A stretch of DNA of 64,000 nt from Muscardinus avellanarius (GCA_963383645.1 OY726571.1:76367860-76431859); one strand, 5' to 3'. Counted from the first letter of the stretch, positions 11,240-22,452 are shown. Program-made: numbers and translations. Notes: generated by a model not told the origin, from the letters alone.

Positions 11240-11241
11240 TG

Positions 11242-11272
<31 letters not shown>

Positions 11273-11468
11273 TTTGTTTATTTATTTAGGTGGCACTAGG
11301 GTTCCTGGAAGCCCTTCTACCTCTGGGCTACACTCCCAGACCTATTTTTATACTTTTTATTTGGAAACAGGGTCTCTTAAGCCAGCGTGGCTGGCTTCAA
11401 ACCTGTGCCATCCTCCTGTCTCCGGCTCCCAAGCGCGGGGATTACAAGCGTGCGCCACCACGCCTGTC
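11240..11468 (-). mobile_element. B1-dID SINE, young hairpin subfamily
   Basis: (TTTA)n tail at 11240-11288, then GGGTTCCTGGAAGCCCTTCT and AAGCCAGCGTGGCTGGCTT, ending CACCACGCCTGTC. Good CpG retention. Confidence 0.9.
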
Positions 11469-11591
11469 TCACTTTTGTTACTTTGTGGTACTTGCTCATG
11501 AGGCGGCCACAGCTGTTCCTAGCAGATGGCCCTGGTGTGCTCCTTCTGCCTCCAGGTCTTGCTATTCCAGTAGGTTAAAAATGAGAAACCC

Positions 11592-11806
11592 GTGGCTAGT
11601 CATGGGCGCACGCTTGTAATCCCAGCATTCAGGAGGCTGAGACAGACAGCCTCAGCTACTACTTAGTGAGGCCCTTTGCAACTCAGTGAGACCCTGTTTC
11701 AAAACAAAGAATAAAAAAAATAGGGCTGGGGATACACCCCGAAGGTAGAATGCCCCTGTATGGAGAATGAATGTTCCATCCCCAGTACCATAAAAAAAAA
11801 AAAAAG
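11592..11806 (+). mobile_element. B1-dID SINE
   Basis: Left monomer GTCATGGGCGCACGCTTG, right monomer GGGGCTGGGGATACACCCCG with a short insertion before TTCCATCCCCAGTACC, then an A-rich tail. Confidence 0.85.
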
Positions 11807-11925
11807 AGGAACCCTGGGTCCCACATCTGACCCAAAGAATTTGCATTTTAACAGGATCCCAAGGTGACTTGAAAGAACTTTAAAACCTGAGAAGCAACAA
11901 CTTCACCTTAAAATGCTTTTATTTT

Positions 11926-12142
11926 TATATATGTATTTATTTATTGTGGTGCTAGAGATTGAACCCAGTAGCATTTTACTGCCAAGCTATACGCTCAGCC
12001 CTATTTTATTTTTTGTTTCCAAACAAGGTCACTAAGTTGCTGACGTCCTTGATACATTTCTGAGGTTGGCCTCAAACCTGCAATCCTCCTGTTTCAGCCT
12101 CCCAAGTACTGGGAATACAGGCATGTACCACCACAATCAGCT
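11926..12142 (-). mobile_element. B1-dID SINE
   Basis: TTTATTTA tail, GGTGCTAGAGATTGAACCC, B1 half ending GTACCACCACAATCAGCT. Confidence 0.8.
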
Positions 12143-12216
12143 AAAATGGTTTTTAAGTAGAGGGACAAAAAGAGAAAGGAAACAGAGAGAGAAGAAAGGG
12201 AAAGGGAAGCTCCACC

Positions 12217-12384
12217 AAAACTCTCCCATTCCCACACCTATAAGCCCAGTACTTGGGAGGGTGGGACAGGAGGATGATGGGTTCAAGGCCAGCCTCAGCA
12301 GGACCTTTAGCAAGACCTTGATTCAAATAAAAACTAAAAGATGTTGGGGTTTTCACCCAAATAAATAAATAAATAAATAAATAA
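12217..12384 (+). mobile_element. B1-dID SINE, shortened
   Basis: Left monomer TATAAGCCCAGTACTTGG; right monomer degraded (GATGTTGGGGTTTTCACCC); tail (AAAT)n at 12360-12384. Confidence 0.7.
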
Positions 12385-12389
12385 AATCT

Positions 12390-12900
12390 CTCATTCCTTT
12401 ATGTTTAATATGAAGACAGGGACTTGGTTCCGCTGTTTCTTTTATTCACTTTCCTTCCTGCTTTTCTTTTTGGAGGCTTTCTGTTGCCATTGTTGTTATT
12501 ATACTGAAGAGGAGCTGCATGAGACAGAAAGCTTGGCAGCCTTCCCACAATCCTCAGCATGTGGGAATAACGAGTAATAAAGTGTTCGCCCCTGCCAACT
12601 GGTGGCTCCGTGTAAACGTCTCTGTTAACAACCGACACTGCTGCTAGCAGCCATCGGAGCAAAGCAGCAAATCTGTTCCTCTCTCCGGTGTGGAAAACAC
12701 CACCGAAAAAGCCACCTAATTGCTTGATTAAGATGTATCAATCCTGAAAATTGTTGATCTAGAACACTGAGTCCCTGACACTTGCTTCATTCTTGATACA
12801 GCAGAAGAGTTTCAAACTGACTTGTAGGTGGTTTCCAGAAAAAAACAGTGGAACCTTTTTCATCTGGGGAGAATAAAAAATAAAAACAGTATGGAGCCAA
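12390..12900. other. Repeat-free segment, possible conserved non-coding element
   Basis: No interspersed repeat. The part at 12660-12760 holds homeodomain-like motifs (CTAATTG, TTGATTAAGATG, GTATCAATC), a texture common in developmental enhancers. No open frame with a domain. Function is inferred from texture only. Confidence 0.35.
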
Positions 12901-12919
12901 ATCCTTTCAGCTCTTTCTT

Positions 12920-13145
12920 TTTTATTTTTATTTTTTATTTCATTTTATTTAATTTTTTTGTGGTACTGGGTATGGAACCCAGAAGTAGTCTACCTCTGAG
13001 CTACACCCCCAGCACTATTTTTTTATTCTTTATTTTAAAACAGGGTCTCAATGAGATGCAAAGGGCCTCACTAAGTAGCTGAGGCTGGCCGCAAACTTTG
13101 ATCCTCCTGTCTCAGCCTCCCGAATACTGGAATTGTAAGTGTGTG
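12920..13145 (-). mobile_element. B1-dID SINE
   Basis: Full reverse copy: GGTACTGGGTATGGAACCC, AGTCTACCTCTGAGCTACAC, then TCTCAGCCTCCCGAATACTGG. The 5' end is slightly truncated. Confidence 0.9.
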
Positions 13146-13374
13146 CAGGTTCCTTTCAGCTCTTTCAATACAGCCCTTTAGTACATGCCTGTGTTCATAA
13201 TGGGAAAATGTCAGTGACCCCAAAAAGATAGGACTGTCTGAGAATAGCTGGAAAAAAATCATTGTTTTTTTTTAATACTAATTCTTATCTTGAAAAACAG
13301 AATTTCATTCCATTTCCTAGATATAAGATAAATGAAACCCACTGTCCTTTCTAAAGCAGCGTCCTTTTAAGATC

Positions 13375-13825
13375 TGGATATAGACTGTCCCGGGGAAGAG
13401 TTCACTGTTTGATGCAAAAATGTTCAGTGGTGAAATGATTGAATTATGAAGGCTCTGATCACATCAGTGGATAAAATCATTAAGGGGTTAATGGATTTTA
13501 TTGGGTGGTAATTGGGTGGTAATGTAGACAGGTTGAGTGTGACTGGAGGAGGTGGGTCTTGGGGGTGTGGCTTCAGGGACTATATACATATTTCCATGGA
13601 CCTCTTCTCAAGCTCCCTCTGCTTTTGGCCTCCATGATATGAGAGCAGAGTCTTTCTGTTTAATCTCCCTGTGTTTTCTGCTGCCATGCTCTGAGCTCTG
13701 AGCATGTGACCTGTATTGAAGCCTTTGAAATCTCTGGAACTGTGAGCAAATCAATCTTTCTTCCCCTAAGTTGTGGTCATCAGGTATTTTAAGTAATAGC
13801 AGTGAGACACTAGGATACAAATACC
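13375..13825 (+). mobile_element. MaLR-type solo LTR
   Basis: Shares its layout with the LTR at 23185: ATAGACTGTCCC near the start, a middle AATGGATTT...GGGTGG, GGCCTCCATGATATGAGAGC, CTGCTGCCATG, GAACTGTGAGCAAAT, TTAAGTAATAGCAGTGAGAC. The late AACTGTGAG..AAAT plus a downstream ..AGTA..AGCA.. is typical of ERVL-MaLR LTRs. No internal region. Confidence 0.65.
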
Positions 13826-13862
13826 CTGCCCCATCCTCTCCCTGTTTAAATGCATGGTTGAG

Positions 13863-14019
13863 AGTCAGGCATCTTGGTACATGCTTGCAATGAGGATCAC
13901 AGGTTTTATGGCCAGCCTCAGCTTGAGACCTTGTTTTAAAATAAAGAATAAAATAGATCTGGGGTTAGAATAGCTCTGAGTTCCATCCCCAGTGCCAAAA
14001 AATAATAATAAAATAAAAT
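13863..14019 (+). mobile_element. B1-dID SINE, internally shortened
   Basis: Flanked by exact 10-bp direct repeats CATGGTTGAG (13853-13862 and 14020-14029), which fixes both ends. Part of the left monomer is deleted between CATGCTTGCAAT and GAGGATCACAGG. Confidence 0.85.
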
Positions 14020-14029
14020 CATGGTTGAG

Positions 14030-14340
14030 GATGATTTCTACCTGGACAATCTCACACTCAGATTCCTTGCACCCCCCTTTCCTGCAAGGTGCAGTTTATT
14101 GGCTCAGCCCCCACTCTCACAGCGGGAGTGGATGCTCCTTAGTAATGAGCTGCTGCTTTGGCCAGGAGCTCACTTTGTCACTTTATGAGCATCACGTGGC
14201 CCGACTTCAGGACTCCTAACATAAAGAACTGAGTAACAGTGAGGAAGCTCTTCCAAAGATTGAGTTTTGTTTGAAAGCTAAAGTGACTTAGATAAAATAC
14301 CCCCAAGAAGGCATACTGTGTGTCAGTTATTTTTTTTAAA
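14030..14340. other. Unique sequence, no gene seen
   Basis: No family recognised. The 75-codon open frame at 13992-14219 overlaps the SINE tail and has no domain. Confidence 0.45.
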
Positions 14341-14343
14341 AAA

Positions 14344-14570
14344 GAGCTCTCTTTTTCTTTCTTTCTTTCTTCCCTTCTTTCTTTTTCTCTTTTTCTTTTT
14401 CTTTCTTTCCTTCTTTATTTTGTGGTACTGGGGATTGAACCAAGGGGCAGTCTACCTCTGAGCTATACCCCTCAAGCCTTTATTACCGCCGAGGCTAGTC
14501 TCAAACCTGCAATCCTCCTGTCTCAGCCTCTTCAGTACTGGGATTACCTGGATATCACCATGTCCAGCTG
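14344..14570 (-). mobile_element. B1-dID SINE with CTTT-rich tail
   Basis: CTTT/TTTC tail at 14344-14420, GGTACTGGGGATTGAACC, then a B1 half with an internal deletion after CCCCTCAAGCC, ending CACCATGTCCAGCT. Confidence 0.85.
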
Positions 14571-14602
14571 CACTGAAAATACCCTGAGTATCTGAAGCAG
14601 AT

Positions 14603-14985
14603 ATATATATATTTTTTTAAATTGGTGCATTATATTCATACATCATATTGGGGTAAAAAACTTGTGTGTAGAGACATGCACACATCACTGATTTAACCCC
14701 TACCCAATTCCCACCCCATTCCCTACCCTTCCCTCCCTCCCTTGCTCGGCTTAGTGGTTGACTTCGATATGTTTAAGTACATTGTGTGTTTTAGAGATTT
14801 TCCTCTTCCCCCCTCCTTTCTCCTCCTTTAGGTTGTCTTGTTTGCTCCTCCATAGGATTTTCTCTTTCATTTAGAGTTCCTCCTATGACCCAATTCTCCC
14901 TAACTCTCACATATTAGGGAAAGCATCTGATTTCTTATTTTTTGTGGCTAACTAATCTCACTTAGCATTCTTAATATGCCTCACA
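14603..14985 (-). mobile_element. L1 3' end (last ORF2 codons plus 3' UTR)
   Basis: On the minus strand it begins near ATGCTAAGTGAGATTAGTTAG, the L1 ORF2 tail, and passes through a C-poor, AG-rich 3' UTR to a poly(A) (T-run at 14610). It is the same 3' UTR that ends both composite retroposons (37520-37911 and 58332-58700). Severely 5'-truncated. Confidence 0.8.
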
Positions 14986-15602
14986 TAATAAAAAAAAAAA
15001 AGTTACCCAATTGTCTTCTTTCAAATCATGCTCTTATATGACATTTAGAAAAGAAGTCATGGCATATAGGTCATTGGAAAAGTAAATGCCTAATTTGTCT
15101 TTAATAGCAGTTCCAGTTCCAAAGTACTTTAAATAAAACACAAGCCATGCACATATCCTCCTCTTAGTCTCTCGGTTGGGTTCTCCTGCAACACCCAAAT
15201 AAAGACAAAGGAACTCATGATTATTCCAAAGAATGACAGCTGAGACTCACTAGAGGAAACACAGATTTTTCAGCATTCAACACTCAGTGTATAGTGTCTG
15301 TGCCCAAATATACTTTGGGTGGGAAATTACTGATAATTCTGGAACAAAAAGAGTTAGCTTCAATATTTCCAATACAATTCCTGGCTGTCTCTCCAGATTA
15401 AAGTATTTAGCCAGTCCAACTAATTTTTCATGTCGAAATCTGTGTTGTTAAGCTTTACTACTCGGTATGATGTAAGAATGAACCACCTACACTGGGCAAG
15501 TTGTCTGCAAATTTCCTAGACAGGCTTTCTTATTCGTTTTACTTTTAGTTGTGTATACTCCCTTCCTAGTAGAAGGTCAATTATAGTAAAACAAGAAGAT
15601 GC
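14986..15602. other. Unique sequence, no gene seen
   Basis: Apart from a 12-bp A-run at its start, no repeat or gene recognised. Confidence 0.45.
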
Positions 15603-15770
15603 AAGCCAGGCATGGCGGCACACATCTGTAATCCAGGCCAATCTTACAATTTAGTGAGACCTTGTCTATAAAATAAAATAAAAATCAATACAACTAATAA
15701 AAAAAATAGGGCTGGTGATGTAGCTCAGTGTTAGAGCACTTGGGTTCCATTCCCAGTACTGGGGGAAAAC
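15603..15770 (+). mobile_element. B1-dID SINE, internally shortened
   Basis: GCCAGGCATGGCGGCACACA, a deletion in the left monomer, then GGTGATGTAGCTCAGTGTTA. The right monomer keeps GAGCACTTGG, slightly closer to an intact ID than most copies here. Confidence 0.8.
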
Positions 15771-16118
15771 ATAGGAGGAAAAAGCATGAAATGGAACCCA
15801 TCAGAACCCCTTGGGGGAAAATAATCATCTCTCGATCTTGTGTGACTCCTGTCTAGTGAGAACATTCTTACGTAGAAGCAGGGACAGCAGACGCTTCAGG
15901 GACGCCTACCACATCTGCCTGCACAGCTGATATTTTTTAACTTCTCCGCGGCTGTCTTCATTCTCTGACCACACTCTAAGTCTCATATGTTACACTCCTT
16001 TCTTCTAACCATAACTGTTATTCTCCAGGATTCCATCTTCTCTCTTTTCTTCTATTTGCCATCTTTGGATAATTTAATATACCCTCAAGTTCTGGTTGTG
16101 GTTATGGTTATGGTGGTT

Positions 16119-16368
16119 CTTCTTCTTCTTCTTCTTCTTCTTCTTCTTCTTCTTCTTCTTCTTCTTCTTCTTCTTCTTCTCCTTCTCCTTCTCCTTCTCC
16201 TTCTCCTTCTCCTTCTCCTTCTCCTTCTCCTTCTCCTTCTCCTTCTCCTTCTTCTTCTTCTTCTTCTTCTTCTTCTTCTTCTTCTTCTTTCTCCTTCCCT
16301 CCTCCTCCCCCTCCTTCTTTTCCCTCTCCTTCTTCTTTTCTTTTCCTTCTCCTTTTCCTTCTTTTTTT
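16119..16368. repeat. Long polypyrimidine microsatellite (CTT)n(CTCCTT)n(CTT)n
   Basis: About 250 bp of uninterrupted pyrimidines on the plus strand. A pure CTT block is followed by a CTCCTT hexamer block, another CTT block, then irregular CT text. It abuts the 3' end of the SINE at 16371, so it probably grew from the SINE tail. Mirror symmetry within the tract could allow triplex DNA. The Leu/Phe/Ser/Glu-rich open frames are artefacts. Confidence 0.95.
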
Positions 16369-16370
16369 TC

Positions 16371-16426
16371 CTGTGGTGCTGGGGATTGAACCCAGAGGCA
16401 TTCTACCTCTGAGCTATATCCCAGCC

Positions 16427-16457
<31 letters not shown>

Positions 16458-16590
16458 ATATATATATATATTATATATATATATATTTTGAAACAGGGTC
16501 TCACTGAGTTGCTGAGGCTGGCCTCAAACCTGCGATTTTCCTGTCTCCGCCTCCCAAGTACTGGGATTACAGGCTTGTGAACATAGGCTT
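16371..16590 (-). mobile_element. B1-dID SINE split by an AT microsatellite
   Basis: GGGGATTGAACCCAGAGGC and ACCTCTGAGCTATATCCCAG, then about 60 bp of AT/TA repeat (16429-16488) in the linker, then GAAACAGGGTCTCACTGAG and the B1 half to about 16580. Confidence 0.85.
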
Positions 16591-17881
16591 CTCAGTGTAC
16601 ACCATCAATCCCATTCTTTTATTCAGACCTGACCTTAAGCAGGAAGTAGAAGCATACAAGCATATCCATTCCAAAATTCTAGAAAACTTTAAGATACCAC
16701 ACACACACAAAAAAAAAGAGTGATCAAATCACTGCTAATATTAAAATTCAGGCCTGCAGTGGAACAGGGCAGAAGGCTGGGGGAAGAGACAGAGAAGTTA
16801 GAACGCTATTTGTTTTTGTATCTGTGAGAATTACTTGGACAATTTTTACTTTTCGGACCTTGAACTACCAGCTTCCAAGAAGTCCACCTACCTGTGGCTT
16901 CCTGATGAGGTCGGTGGGGTCCAGGCTCTAGAATGCGCTCAGCTCCTCCTCTAAGCAGATACAAGTAACAAGTACAGTTTGACCCCTCCAGTAAATGAAG
17001 CAGGACCCAGCGGCACTGACTCCAAACCACGTGAACACTGTTGCACACTGAGGTAAAGATGGGGCAACTTCTATTCTCCTTTTTCTTTCTGGAAATTATT
17101 TAATCTGTTTGTTATTTACAATACATCACACTCACCCGACCAGGTAGCAATAGGTATGTGAGAGAATGGGTCATTATATACACTCATCTAGACTCTGTTT
17201 ATTCTGTCACTAAAATAAACTAATTAAAGATAGTTCTATGTCTCTTAGGATTAAAATTGAATCATTTTCAAAGTATTGTGCTGTTTGAAGATCTTATAAT
17301 TTAGCCTGTAAGTACAGAGAACAAGAGACCATAGTTATGTATTTTTTATTTCTAATTCACATGTACTCCTGCATGGCCCCTTGTGGTATACTATGTGTGC
17401 TATAGTGAAGACCTCGGATTTACCCCAACATCAATAGCTCGACGCTTTCTTCCAAAGCACTTACTAAACATCTGTATTATTTGATCTGAAATTTGCCTAA
17501 GAACAGAATATGGTACTTAGCAGGTACACGGTAGAGGTTTTCTATGTGATTGAATGAGTAACCTAAGGAAGGCCCGCATCTTTTATTGGGTCTAGAGTCC
17601 AACAGTTGTGTGGCCTTGAGTTCATCTCTCAGCTATGTTAAGACTTAAAGGGAAGGGAGTCTCTCAGTCCCATCATGGCAGGACCCTGCAATCCTATCAG
17701 CTGGTGTTTCTCAGCCTCCACACATATGGACCTCTGCCAAAGAAAGTAATGTCCCCTCAGCTATTGGCTTGGTGATACTGAGTTCTTACAGTTTCAGACA
17801 GAAATTCCTCTCACAAGTGGAGAGAGGAGCATTTGTAGCATACCGAATTAATAATCAGAGCCTTCCTTAAAATTATTTTAT
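16591..17881. other. Mostly unique sequence; MIR-like patch at 17500-17575
   Basis: No gene seen. At 17500-17575 a TTAGCAGGTACACGGTAGAG / GATTGAATGAGTAACC pattern resembles a MIR or L2 3' end. The 80-codon frame at 16806-17048 (minus) has no domain. Confidence 0.45.
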
Positions 17882-18101
17882 GCCGGGTGTGCTGGCACGC
17901 ACTTGTAATCCCAGCTTTTGGGAGGCTGAGACAGGAGGATCGTGGTTCACAGACAGCCTCATCTGCTTAGTGAGGCCCTCTGCAACTTAGTGAGAACTTG
18001 TTTCAAAATAAAGAATAAAAAAAAAAATAGGGCTGGGGGTGCAGCTCAGAGGTAGAATGCCCCTGGGTGCCATCCCCAGTGCCGCAAAAAACAAAAAAAA
18101 T
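17882..18101 (+). mobile_element. B1-dID SINE
   Basis: Full copy: TGCCGGGTGTGCTGGCACGC, GGGCTGGGGGTGCAGCTCAG, CCATCCCCAGTGCCGC and an A-rich tail. Good match to the common subfamily. Confidence 0.92.
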
Positions 18102-18105
18102 TGCA

Positions 18106-18308
18106 AACTGCGCGTGGGGCACACACTTTTAATCCCAGCATTTGGGAGGTTGAGACAGGAGGATCACAATTCGCAGACAGCCTCAGCTACTTAGTGAGGC
18201 CCTTTGCAACTCAGTGAGACCCTGTTTCAAAATAAAGAATAAAAAACAGGGCTGGAAGTGCAGCTCGGAGATAGAATGCCCCCTGGGTTCCATCCCGAGG
18301 ACTGCAAA

Positions 18309-18341
<33 letters not shown>

Positions 18342-18360
18342 TTATATAATTATATAATAT
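18106..18360 (+). mobile_element. B1-dID SINE with (TA)n tail
   Basis: Second full copy in tandem with the previous one: CGCGTGGGGCACACAC, then AGTGCAGCTCGGAGATAG, then a poly(A) that turns into about 25 bp of TA plus irregular AT text to 18360. Confidence 0.9.
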
Positions 18361-18629
18361 GTACTAAATATTAAAATAATTTTATATTTACTGGCCATTT
18401 GCTTTAACTGATGCTATGTTTATATATAAAATTATTGCTGCCAATCTAAATTTTGTGTTCAGGAAAGGTGAGGAAATGTAGAGGAATGGGGTGAGGGAGA
18501 CTCATCAAGTCCTGCTTGCATGGATGCCCTTATCACTCTGAACTTCTTTATGATGTGGGATCATGAAGTACACCAATAAAAGTTTATGTGTGCATATGTG
18601 TAAATATATATGTGTAAACAACAATATGT

Positions 18630-18832
18630 ATATTGTTGTTTTGTTCTGGGGATGGAACCCAGGGGCATTCTACCTCCGAGCTATACTCCCAGCCGTATTT
18701 TTTATTTTGAAAGAGGGTCTCACTAGGTTAATGAGAGTGTCACCACTTGCTGAGACTGTCCTCAAAACCTATGATCTTCCTGTCTCAGCTTCCCAAGTAC
18801 TGCGGTTACAGATATAGGGGACCAGGCCTGTC
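18630..18832 (-). mobile_element. B1-dID SINE
   Basis: GGGGATGGAACCCAGGGGC, ACCTCCGAGCTATACTCCC, a diverged linker, and B1 text up to GGGACCAGGCCTGTC. Confidence 0.85.
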
Positions 18833-19039
18833 TTACAAGTATATATTTTTTTAAGTATTTTTAGATGAATAGAATCATCAGAAAAATTGAGGATGGAGGA
18901 AAGGGAACTTCCAACTGGAAGGGGCAAGGCACAGTGAAGGAAGGCTTAAACCAATGGAAATAAACACGTATCTCTTGCAACCATCTGCTCATCACTAAGC
19001 AAAACTGGTAATGCTGATAACGGTGGTGCAGCAACCATC

Positions 19040-19262
19040 AAGTGTTATTTTATGTCACATAATGAGCTAGCTGTTTTTATAGGTTTATCTGACTTAATCT
19101 TCCCTGAGCATCCTGGGAGGCCGGCAATATGATGCTCATATCACACAAACAAAGGTTACAGATGTTAATTAACTGGCCCAAGGTCATATAATTTAAGCAG
19201 TGGTGCTGCTGGGATTGAAACGAGGGTCCGTCTGCCTCCAAATACCATGCTCTTGAAAAGCA
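19040..19262 (-). mobile_element. MIR SINE (ancient)
   Basis: Clear reversed MIR: GACTTAATCTTCCCTGAGC, GTTACAGATGTTAATTAACTG, GGCCCAAGGTCATATAATTT, GCTGGGATTGAAACGAGGG and AATACCATGCTCTTGA. Confidence 0.8.
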
Positions 19263-19357
19263 CAATGCCATGCTTGATGGCATGCTCCCACACAGGAAGC
19301 CTTCTGTCTGGCCTTTCCTACCTCAATCCCCACTATAAAATGGATACAATTTATAGT

Positions 19358-19583
19358 TATTTATTTGTCTGTTTGTTTGTGGTACTGGGGATTGAACCCA
19401 GGAGCATTCTCCCTCTGAGCTACATTCTAGCACTTTTTATTTATTTATTTTTTTTACCTTTGAAACAGGGTTCTGCTAAGTAGCTGAAGGTCTCTCCAAA
19501 CTGCGGAGGCTAGCTTTTACCCTGGGATTCTTCTGTCTCAGCCTCCCAAGTACAAGAGTTACAGGCATGCACGATCTTGCCTA
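19358..19583 (-). mobile_element. B1-dID SINE
   Basis: GTTTGTTTGT tail, GGTACTGGGGATTGAACCC, then a B1 half with a duplicated AAGTAGCTGAAGG-like stretch, ending CATGCACGATCTTGCC. Confidence 0.85.
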
Positions 19584-20087
19584 AGTAAAGTGAATAAATG
19601 TATTGACAATCGTGGCAAGATTGAAGTGAGTTCAATTTTAAAGAGACTGGGAAATTAAAATTATGGGTAACTGAAGTCTGATACCTCAGAATATTCTGCC
19701 AGCTTGTGGCAATGATGATCACTCTCTTTGAGTGTAATGCTTAAGTCAAATTGGGAATTGGGTTTATAATCTGCGGTCACTCCAATGACTGGCGGAATTC
19801 AGCAAAGGAAAGCAGTGATCCTGTCTGCCATGGCTTCGAGGGGCTGGCCAAGCATATCCCCACCTACAAGGAGTGTCCCTTTACATTTTGCATTTAATAT
19901 TAAATAATATCAACCAGAGCAGGTCCCCCCTACTGAAGACCAATGGAATATTTATTATTATGATGATGATTGTTGTTGTTGTTTGTTATTATTGCTAATG
20001 AAGAGAAAGCTAGGTTTTAATCACTCAGGAAATAGTTGCCAAATTTTTTCACTAGTAGTGAGCCAGGCAAGACTGTAGATGCTACTT
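19584..20087. other. Unique sequence, no gene seen
   Basis: No family recognised. Short ATT/GTT-rich patch at 19950-19995. Confidence 0.45.
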
Positions 20088-20171
20088 TTTGAGGTTGTCA
20101 TCAAACCCGTGATCCTCCTGTCTCAGCCTCCCTACTACTGGGATTGCAGGCATGCACCACCATGCCTGGCT
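20088..20171 (-). mobile_element. B1 monomer fragment of the SINE
   Basis: Only the outer half of the B1 part is present: TGATCCTCCTGTCTCAGCC through CACCACCATGCCTGGC. Confidence 0.8.
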
Positions 20172-20321
20172 TAAAAGTGGATTTCTTAAAAAGTATTTTT
20201 AGAACTAAAATTTAAAGAAGTATTTGGCCCAAGTTCCACAGTCACCACAACAAACAGGGTCATTGCTTGGGCAGAGTTTGGTGTCTAAAAGAAAAGAGCA
20301 ACGCATTGAAAAGCAAGAAAT

Positions 20322-20497
20322 AAACCAGACGTGGCGTCTCCCATTCGTAATCTCAGTATTTAGGAGGCTGAGATCAGAAGCCAGTCTCAGCAATTAAGTG
20401 AAAAATAAAACCCATTTCAAAATAAAAATAAAAAGGACTGGGGTCCTTCTGGTATAGAATGCCCTATACTAAATCCTAAGTACCAAAAAGAAAAACA
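20322..20497 (+). mobile_element. B1-dID SINE, diverged
   Basis: ACCAGACGTGGCGTCTCCC, AGTATTTAGGAGGCTGAGA, then a degraded right monomer (GGACTGGGGTCCTTCTGG). Confidence 0.7.
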
Positions 20498-20629
20498 GTG
20501 AAAATTTTTCAGATAATTAAATGAGAGAGAGATGGAGGGATGTGATGTGGGCAACTGTGTAGTTACTGTATATGATCATAGAGGGCCTTGCAATGAAATA
20601 AAATCATCAAACACTCTAATTTGAAAAAA

Positions 20630-20832
20630 TTCAGCGTGGCTTGGTAGCACATGCCAGTAATCCTAATACTTGGCAGGCTAAAACAGAAGTATCACAGGTT
20701 CAAGGCCAGCCTCAGCAAGTTGGTGAGGCCCTCAGCAACTTAGCAAGATCCTGTTTCAAAATTTTAAAAAGTGCTGGAGGTGTAGCTCAGAAGTGGCATG
20801 CTCCTATGTCCCATTCTTAGTACAAAAAAAAA
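20630..20832 (+). mobile_element. B1-dID SINE
   Basis: GCGTGGCTTGGTAGCACATG, GGTTCAAGGCCAGCCTCAGC, GGAGGTGTAGCTCAGAAGTG; A-run tail. Confidence 0.8.
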
Positions 20833-21430
20833 ATCCCCAATGTGTTCATAAAACATAATACTAATACAGCCACTTAGTTGGGTAATAGCTATTCAATCTA
20901 ATTTCTCCATAATAAATCTATAACAGATAGGAGACTACCTCTTGAAATATCTCATGAAATAGAGCTGTCCGCCAAAATGACTTGGGAATCCTGAAGTTGT
21001 TTCTTTTATTCTCCCAGGATTGTTGGTTATTAATTGTGCATTCATGAGCTTAGAAGAAAGAAACACTATTAATTGGGCTTTGTGGGAGACTTTACAAGAT
21101 TGAGCAAGAGTCAGAGGCAGATGAAAGGAAAAGATGAATGCTGTGTGGTGCCCAGACAGTGACCAAAGGGATTACTTCCTCCTGAGGCTCTAGCTCTCAA
21201 AGTGGTGGTGCTAATTTTAACAAAACAAAGCAGACTGGCATTCATGCACTTTTTGCCCAGGAATCTTTAAAAAATCCTTTTATTTTTTTTACTGGAATTA
21301 GAAACTTCATTCCAGTGACAAGGTGAACTTTTCCAATTCAGAATTTAATCATTAGTATCATCATCATCCTTGTAAACAAATTGGCTTTAGCCACGGGGAA
21401 TAATAATACATGGACGCAAAATTGTTACAA
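20833..21430. other. Unique sequence; conserved-looking AT-rich patch
   Basis: No repeat or gene. The 21010-21090 part carries repeated ATTAATTG-type motifs (GTTATTAATTGTGCATTCATG, CTATTAATTGGGC), which could be homeodomain sites. Speculative. Confidence 0.35.
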
Positions 21431-21615
21431 CCAGGCAAGGTGGTACATGCCTGTGATCCTAGTACTTGGAAGGCTGAGACAGAAGGACGATGGGTTCAAA
21501 GCCAACCTCAGCAACTTAGCAAGACTGTTTGAATATAAAAAAAATAAATGGGGCTGGGCATATAGCTGAGAGGTAGAATGCCCCTGGGTTTAGTTCCAAG
21601 TAACCCCTCCTCAAA
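21431..21615 (+). mobile_element. B1-dID SINE
   Basis: CCAGGCAAGGTGGTACATGC, AAAGCCAACCTCAGCAAC, GCTGGGCATATAGCTGAGAG; tail replaced by CCCCTCCTC. Confidence 0.8.
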
Positions 21616-21990
21616 TTTGTTACTACACAATACGTTTATTTAGTTGGGAAGTATTAATCAACCTGAAGTATAAGAACATAAGAAATTTATTCATCATTGC
21701 CATTTCTCCATATGATAACATTAGTTCTGACTGTTCATTAGAAATGTTTATTTTAGTAATATTTATTGCACTTTTGTAATCTAAAGTCAGTGTGCCTGAC
21801 TCGTTTTTTTCCTTTCTGAACACAAATATCTCTCTACACCTACCTAATAAAGAAGATGCATTGTTCAATTAATTATAGCATTCTCAGTGTGAACTCCACA
21901 GGATTTTTTCTTTTAATAAGTCAGGAATCACAACATTCCCCCCTCCAAAACAAGAGCTTAATTTCTAATTTAAAAATATAGGGTAACTGT
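21616..21990. other. Unique sequence, no gene seen
   Basis: AT-rich, no family recognised. The 81-codon minus frame here has no domain. Confidence 0.45.
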
Positions 21991-22178
21991 CAGAGCCAGG
22001 CATGGTGGTACATGCCTGTAAGCAATCCCAGCACTTGGGAAACTGAGACAGAAGGATCACAGGTTTGAGGCCAGAAGCACACAGTAATTTAGCAAGACTG
22101 TTTTAAAATAAAAAGGGCTGGGAGTGTAGCTCAAAGATAGAATGCCTCTGGATTCAACCACCAGTACTACTATATATA
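21991..22178 (+). mobile_element. B1-dID SINE
   Basis: AGCCAGGCATGGTGGTACAT, a small TAAGC insertion before AATCCCAGC, GGGCTGGGAGTGTAGCTC. The tail merges into TATATA. Confidence 0.85.
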
Positions 22179-22266
22179 TAAATAAGGTTATATATTTATA
22201 TTTTATGTAAAATATATACATACATGTATAGTATATATAATATATAAATATAATATTACATAGTAT

Positions 22267-22360
22267 ATTTTTTTTGTTTTTTTGGGGGGCTTGAACCCAG
22301 GGACATTCTTGGATGGATGGATTGATAGATAGATAGATAGATAGATAGATATACATACAT

Positions 22361-22408
<48 letters not shown>
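22267..22408. repeat. SINE fragment plus (GATA)n and (AC)n
   Basis: A minus-strand right-monomer scrap (GGCTTGAACCCAGGGACATT) leads into (GATA)7-like repeats at 22323-22350 and about 45 bp of AC to 22408. Confidence 0.85.
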
Positions 22409-22452
22409 TTGGATGAACAAAATAGCCACTTTAAAAACTCCTGTTATTTACT

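Noticed and set aside
13375..13825. Possibility of a provirus between the LTR-like elements at 13375 and 23185
   Set aside because: The 9 kb between them holds only SINEs, MIRs and unique DNA, with no retroviral genes; both are best seen as solo LTR remnants.
15987..16412. 141-codon poly-Leu and 97-codon poly-Phe/poly-Glu frames
   Set aside because: Translation of the CTT/CTCCTT tract.
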